This document shows, one piece after another, positions 22,369-25,116 of a DNA stretch of 25,116 bases. Position 1 is the stretch's first letter; each line of letters begins with the position of its first letter. Origin of the DNA: Candidatus Nitrosopumilus sp. (GTDB lineage: Archaea > Thermoproteota > Nitrososphaeria > Nitrososphaerales > Nitrosopumilaceae); the NCBI GenBank assembly GCA_011055585.1, contig DRGT01000084.1, positions 1 to 25,116 on the forward strand, in the 5' to 3' direction. The translations under genes were made by a program, and so were the position numbers. The notes beneath the pieces were generated by a model. The model did no database searches and had not been told where the DNA came from. It saw only the letters and a list, made by a program, of their open reading frames with translations.

Positions 22369-22995
22369 ATGTCTCTAAAGTTACAAATGTCTACTGCCGA
22401 AGCACGCCTCCTACAACAAAAATTAGCTGATAAAGTACTAACAAAAGATGTTCTGCCAAAAAAACTCAAATCAATTTGTGGTGTAGACGCATCGTACAAA
22501 GGTGGAATGGTGCGTTGCGCTGCAGTGATTTTTGATTATAATCAAAAAAAGGTTGTAGAATCCGTTACTTCTTCTTTGAATGATGCTGTACCATACATCC
22601 CAGGTTTTTTTATGTTAAAAGAGTCAAGACCTATTTTTCATACCTTAAAAAAACTAGAAAAAAAATTTGACATTTTATTAGTTGATGGCAATGGACAGTT
22701 ACATCCCAGACATTGTGGATTGGCCTGTTATGTTGGATTAATGCTTGATAAACCAGTTATTGGTGTAGCAAAAAAATTGTTATGTGGAACTGTACATTCT
22801 GATTCAAAGGTAAAATATGATGGCAAAGTAGTAGGTTTCCAACTAAATCAAGGAAAAAAGAAAATTTTCGTTAGTATTGGTAACAAAATTAGTCTGAAAA
22901 CTGCAGTAAAAATCGTCAAACACTTAACCTTAGAGCAAAACTGGTACCCAGAACCACTCAGACTAGCAGATTTGAATTCAAAATCAGTTAAATGA
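22369..22995 (+). CDS. nfi: Endonuclease V (deoxyinosine 3' endonuclease)
   Basis: A 208-aa endonuclease V, which nicks DNA (or RNA) near hypoxanthine from deaminated adenine. The start ATG at 22369 is 4 nt after the uvrC stop; longer in-frame extension into uvrC is unlikely. Catalytic-type residues are visible: Asp40 in GVDASYKGG, the PYIPGF wedge (75-80), Glu85 in MLKE, and Asp106 in DGNGQLHPRHCGLA. In that last segment the family's usual DGHG is DGNG, a mild change. It is the last gene of the uvrBAC operon, a pairing that joins two repair paths. No promoter is visible in the 4-nt gap. Length is normal (about 220 aa). Confidence 0.93.
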   Translation: MSLKLQMSTAEARLLQQKLADKVLTKDVLPKKLKSICGVDASYKGGMVRCAAVIFDYNQKKVVESVTSSLNDAVPYIPGFFMLKESRPIFHTLKKLEKKFDILLVDGNGQLHPRHCGLACYVGLMLDKPVIGVAKKLLCGTVHSDSKVKYDGKVVGFQLNQGKKKIFVSIGNKISLKTAVKIVKHLTLEQNWYPEPLRLADLNSKSVK

Positions 22996-23015
22996 AATAA
23001 TTTATGAGAATATTT

Positions 23016-23438
23016 TTAGAACATTTTTGCAAGTTTTTTTAGGAAATATTCCCATCCTGCATCAAGAAGGGCAAATATCTCACATCCTTCCAGTCTTGAA
23101 TGAGTTAATGTAACTTTTGTTTTGTCAGAATCAATTGATTCAAGTGTCCAGGTAACAATTGAATCTGGAAACTTTGGATCATCAATAGGTTTCCAAGAAT
23201 AAACCAGTTTTTTGTCAGGAATAACTTCAATTACTTTACCTTTAACTACATAATCTTGATCAAGCATTTCACTTTTTTCTTTTAAGAAACGAAACATCAT
23301 ATTCCCACCTTCATGTAATTCCAAAACGGGAACATCAACCCACCATTTTGGTAATTCTTTTTCATCACTAATTGTTTTGAAAACGTTTGCTGGACTAGAA
23401 TTAGCTACAATTGTTTTTGTAATTTCAGATTTTTCCAT
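23016..23438 (-). CDS. SRPBCC/AHSA1-type START-like domain protein
   Basis: A 140-aa single-domain protein of the SRPBCC superfamily, AHSA1-like. Visible signature blocks are IVANSSPANVFKTISDEKEL, LPKWWVDVP with a Trp pair, MMFRFLKE, the strand YVVKGKVIEVIPDKKLVYSW, then SIVTWTLESIDSDKTKVTLTHS and a closing helix DAGWEYFLKKLAKMF. These form a deep hydrophobic cavity that binds lipids or other small ligands; the actual ligand is unknown. No signal peptide or membrane segment. The start is ATG, and the gene is convergent with nfi (20 nt apart). Confidence 0.85.
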   Translation of the reverse strand: MEKSEITKTIVANSSPANVFKTISDEKELPKWWVDVPVLELHEGGNMMFRFLKEKSEMLDQDYVVKGKVIEVIPDKKLVYSWKPIDDPKFPDSIVTWTLESIDSDKTKVTLTHSRLEGCEIFALLDAGWEYFLKKLAKMF

Positions 23439-23502
23439 TTGGCATCAAATTAATTATTTTCTATTAGTTGTAGTCTCTTAACAACATTATTTTTTGTTAT
23501 AT

Positions 23503-23521
23503 TGGCATTCAAAAAATGCCA
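23503..23521. promoter_or_regulatory. Perfect 7-bp hairpin TGGCATT-CAAAA-AATGCCA
   Basis: A 7-bp stem with a 5-nt A-rich loop lies in the divergent gap between the SRPBCC gene and the 31-aa zinc microprotein. It is about 65 nt upstream of the former and 54 nt upstream of the latter. It could be an operator or a small RNA stem; no T-run follows that would favour a terminator. Confidence 0.4.
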
Positions 23522-23544
23522 CTATATTTCTTTTATGGATCTAG

Positions 23545-23551
23545 ATTATAT
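23545..23551 (+). promoter_or_regulatory. TATA-like box of the 31-aa zinc microprotein
   Basis: ATTATAT is centred about 27 nt before the ATG at 23575, the standard leaderless spacing, which supports the tiny gene being transcribed. Confidence 0.48.
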
Positions 23552-23574
23552 CATTTAGGCACGTAACAATAGGT

Positions 23575-23670
23575 ATGCGGTTAGTAAGAGAATGTAAGCA
23601 TTGTGGAAGAGAATTTGAAAGTATGAAAAGTGATTTTTGTTCTTACAAGTGTGCTGAAGAAGTTTCCTAG
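23575..23670 (+). CDS. 31-aa treble-clef-like zinc microprotein
   Basis: An ATG opens 31 codons: MRLVRECKHCGREFESMKSD then FCSYKCAEEVS. CKHC and CSYKC form a C-x2-C-x11-C-x3-C set, and the FCSxKCAEE ending is the hallmark of small treble-clef/FCS-type zinc fingers. It has a properly spaced TATA-like box. Role unknown; such modules contact RNA, DNA or protein. Strong motif, small size. Confidence 0.65.
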   Translation: MRLVRECKHCGREFESMKSDFCSYKCAEEVS

Positions 23671-23733
23671 ATCCGTTACAAAATACATTAACTGTAATAA
23701 AAAAAGAATCCTCCAGATTACATTTTCAAAGTA

Positions 23734-23898
23734 CTAGAGGGGGCTTTTCTTTATAATAGCTCTTTTAGCAGTAGTTTTCTTTCTTGCCCTTTTTCTAGAG
23801 GCTTTTCTTGCTGCAGCTTTTCGTTTTACTTTATTTCTTGCTCTGGTACGTACGGCTTTTCTTACTGCTGCTCTACGTTTTGCTAGTGAAATACGCAT
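23734..23898 (-). CDS. 54-aa Ala/Lys/Arg-rich basic protein
   Basis: A frame starting with ATG at 23898 encodes MRISLAKRRAAVRKAVRTRA, then RNKVKRKAAARKASRKRARK, KTTAKRA and a short end. It has 25 Lys/Arg of 54 residues and no acidic residue. The pattern resembles histone H1 C-terminal tails or bacterial HU/H1-like lysine-rich proteins. KRRAAVRKAV is closely similar to KRRAELRKAV in the tail of the RS-rich protein at 13.9 kb. A TATA-like ATATTTG (minus strand, about 23923-23929) lies about 28 nt upstream. It probably binds DNA or RNA nonspecifically; chromatin function is inferred. Confidence 0.66.
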   Translation of the reverse strand: MRISLAKRRAAVRKAVRTRARNKVKRKAAARKASRKRARKKTTAKRAIIKKSPL

Positions 23899-24010
23899 GA
23901 TTTAAAATTCAAAATCATTAGCCAAATATGATGAGAGTCACAAAATCTTGCTTCCTTTATGAAAATTTACCAAATTCGTATCTAAAAGACATAGATTTTG
24001 ATTAAGACTT

Positions 24011-24019
24011 TTCTTAAAG
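24011..24019 (+). promoter_or_regulatory. TATA-like box of the DUF6659-like gene
   Basis: TTCTTAAAG is centred about 22 nt before the ATG at 24037 and helps choose that ATG over the in-frame TTG at 23998, which lies upstream of the box. Confidence 0.4.
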
Positions 24020-24036
24020 TACCCCCATTACCAAAT

Positions 24037-24405
24037 ATGGACTATAAGAACCTCATAGATACGATTATGGGCCTTGATGAAAACATTCGATATGCAACCA
24101 TTTGCGATATGGATTCAAATCAGGTTGAAACTCGCCATAGGGAAGGAGTAACAAATTATCTTTCTGACGATGAGACAAAAGAATCCCTAGATCATGCAGT
24201 TAGCTCATGGAAATCAAGAACAAAAATATCCAATAAAATTGGCAAAGGAAAATACGTACTTGCAGTATATGAAAAACTAAGACGAGTAACTGTGCCCTTG
24301 GACAATGATCACTTGCTTTTAGTAACAATTGATAACCAAGGCGGTCAATCAGAAATCATGGGTAAAATAATGAATCAGATATATGGTGACTATACCCAAT
24401 ACTAA
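24037..24405 (+). CDS. Thaumarchaeal conserved protein, DUF6659-like
   Basis: A 122-aa protein starting MDYKNLIDTIMGLDENIRYA, with TICDMDSNQVETRHREGVTN, KIGKGKYVLAVYEKLRRVTV and PLDNDHLLLVTID. From memory this matches a family widespread in thaumarchaea (DUF6659), whose fold may be profilin/roadblock-like; no biochemical role is known to me. I chose ATG at 24037 because the TATA-like box lies between it and the alternative TTG at 23998, which would add 13 residues. It is followed by a T-rich tract. The family label is my recollection, not a search result. Confidence 0.75.
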   Translation: MDYKNLIDTIMGLDENIRYATICDMDSNQVETRHREGVTNYLSDDETKESLDHAVSSWKSRTKISNKIGKGKYVLAVYEKLRRVTVPLDNDHLLLVTIDNQGGQSEIMGKIMNQIYGDYTQY

Positions 24406-24409
24406 ACAA

Positions 24410-24429
24410 AATTTTCTTCTTTTTTATTA
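24410..24429 (+). terminator. T-rich terminator tract
   Basis: AATTTTCTTCTTTTTTATTA directly follows the DUF6659-like gene stop, consistent with T-run termination in archaea. Confidence 0.4.
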
Positions 24430-24588
24430 AGCTCGTTTAGAATTTGATTTAATTTGACAATCTAGTTAATGTTGAATCATTTAATGGATTTTTTGATCGC
24501 ACTGAGAATTTCTACGTAAGTGTTTTAATACTTTATGAGCAATTTCAGGTACGCAAGCAACAACTGAAGCCAATCCCCAGGTAGCAGC

Positions 24589-24595
24589 ATATAGC
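24589..24595 (+). promoter_or_regulatory. TATA-like box of the right-edge TrmB gene
   Basis: CATATAG is centred about 28 nt before the TTG at 24620, making that TTG a credible leaderless start for the partial regulator. Confidence 0.4.
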
Positions 24596-24619
24596 TGCAA
24601 TCCAAACGACACAGCAAGT

Positions 24620-25116
24620 TTGGATCAAAAAATTAATACAACCTATCTTTATGATGAAAAAGAGTTATCAAAAGAACTATCGTCCTTACAAAATATTGAT
24701 TCACTTGGAACCCAACTATCTTCGATTTTGGGACTAGATGACTTGGAGGCAAAAATTTATCTAAATTTGCTCAGAGTTGGACCAATTTCAGCAAGTGCAT
24801 TAGCTAAAGATATCGATATTGAAAGAACAAAAATGTACAGAACAATTGAAAAATTAATCAATCAAAACATAGTGTCTTCAACATTTTCAAAACCAAAATT
24901 ATGCATTGCTGCTGAACCAGAAGAAGTTCTCAAAATGATTATGCAAAGAAAAGAAGATGACTTGAAAAAATTAAAAATGACTAAGGTCCAAGTTATCAAA
25001 AAAATCAAAGAAATTATCCCTATAAAAAATTCTAAAAATGTTCCTACATTTCATATCATTCAGGGAAGTACAAACATTTACTCTGATATTGGCAAACTAA
25101 TTGAAAACTCTAAAAA
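24620..25116 (+). CDS. TrmB-family transcriptional regulator, N-terminal part
   Basis: The gene runs off the right edge after about 165 codons. After a leader of about 45 residues, a TrmB winged helix is clear: LGLDDLEAKIYLNLLRVGPI, then SASALAKDIDIERTKMYRTI and EKLINQNIVSSTFSKPKL, followed by a Lys/Glu-rich helical linker and the beginning of an effector domain (VPTFHIIQGSTNIYSDIGKL). It parallels the TrmB gene at 2.2 kb, including a regulator-type linker. The frame is open back to a TGA at about 24538, but no ATG or GTG occurs; TTG at 24620 is the best start and the upstream in-frame part is probably untranslated. Effector unknown. Confidence 0.8.
   Translation, partial: MDQKINTTYLYDEKELSKELSSLQNIDSLGTQLSSILGLDDLEAKIYLNLLRVGPISASALAKDIDIERTKMYRTIEKLINQNIVSSTFSKPKLCIAAEPEEVLKMIMQRKEDDLKKLKMTKVQVIKKIKEIIPIKNSKNVPTFHIIQGSTNIYSDIGKLIENSK

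Noticed and set aside
24541..24619. The region upstream of the right-edge TrmB TTG, open in frame back to a stop near 24538, and a ten-codon frame MSNFRYASNN.
   Set aside because: It contains no ATG, GTG or TTG in the TrmB frame and includes a TATA-like box; the ten-codon frame ends in TGA and has no motif.

Overview
The window looks like a chromosomal segment of an ammonia-oxidising thaumarchaeon (Nitrososphaerota), most likely a marine Nitrosopumilus-type organism. The evidence is AT-rich DNA, an ESCRT-type cell-division ATPase (CdvC), TrmB-family regulators, an iron-type alcohol dehydrogenase resembling the malonic/succinic semialdehyde reductase of the 3-hydroxypropionate/4-hydroxybutyrate cycle, an F420-type luciferase-like oxidoreductase, bacterial-type UvrABC, and secreted proteins with the WIK-NAGWW tail repeat common in this phylum. 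Many genes start with TTG or GTG and have a TATA-like box about 20-30 nt upstream with no Shine-Dalgarno sequence, which is the leaderless archaeal pattern. No rRNA, tRNA, CRISPR array, insertion sequence or prophage was recognised.

Layout. 1-1.9 kb (minus): the 5' end of carA, cdvC, and a small helical protein. 1.9-2.25 kb: a divergent intergenic region with a long imperfect inverted repeat. 2.25-3.9 kb (plus): a TrmB regulator and a RidA-family protein. 3.95-5.7 kb (minus): a membrane-anchored exported protein, a DHH phosphoesterase and a 70-aa protein. 5.8-7.0 kb: citrate synthase. 7.0-8.3 kb: a run of small lineage-type proteins, including two zinc-ribbon candidates. 8.3-11.8 kb: glycerate 2-kinase and the semialdehyde reductase-like dehydrogenase, divergent from a 52-bp promoter, then an LLM-class oxidoreductase. 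11.8-13.2 kb: a CBS-domain protein and an FMN-binding split-barrel protein. 13.2-14.2 kb: a cluster of microproteins (C2H2 finger, Cys-rich protein, ribbon-helix-helix protein, and an RS-repeat protein with 41 Lys/Arg in 96 residues). 14.2-15.7 kb (minus): a secreted matrixin-like metalloprotease.

16.0-23.0 kb is one tightly packed DNA-repair operon, uvrB-uvrA-uvrC-nfi, with genes overlapping or 4 nt apart. It combines nucleotide excision repair with endonuclease V for deaminated bases. Beyond it are an SRPBCC/AHSA1 protein, a 31-aa zinc microprotein, a second highly basic protein (25 Lys/Arg in 54 residues, no acidic residue), a thaumarchaeal DUF6659-like protein, and the start of another TrmB-type regulator cut by the window end.

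Metabolically, citrate synthase, glycerate kinase and the semialdehyde reductase fit central carbon metabolism of an autotroph. CdvC, the Uvr operon and the basic proteins concern cell division and genome maintenance. The least explained content is the set of tiny Cys-rich and highly basic proteins, several of them under 55 residues. Functional names rest on motif recognition by eye, not on database searches.
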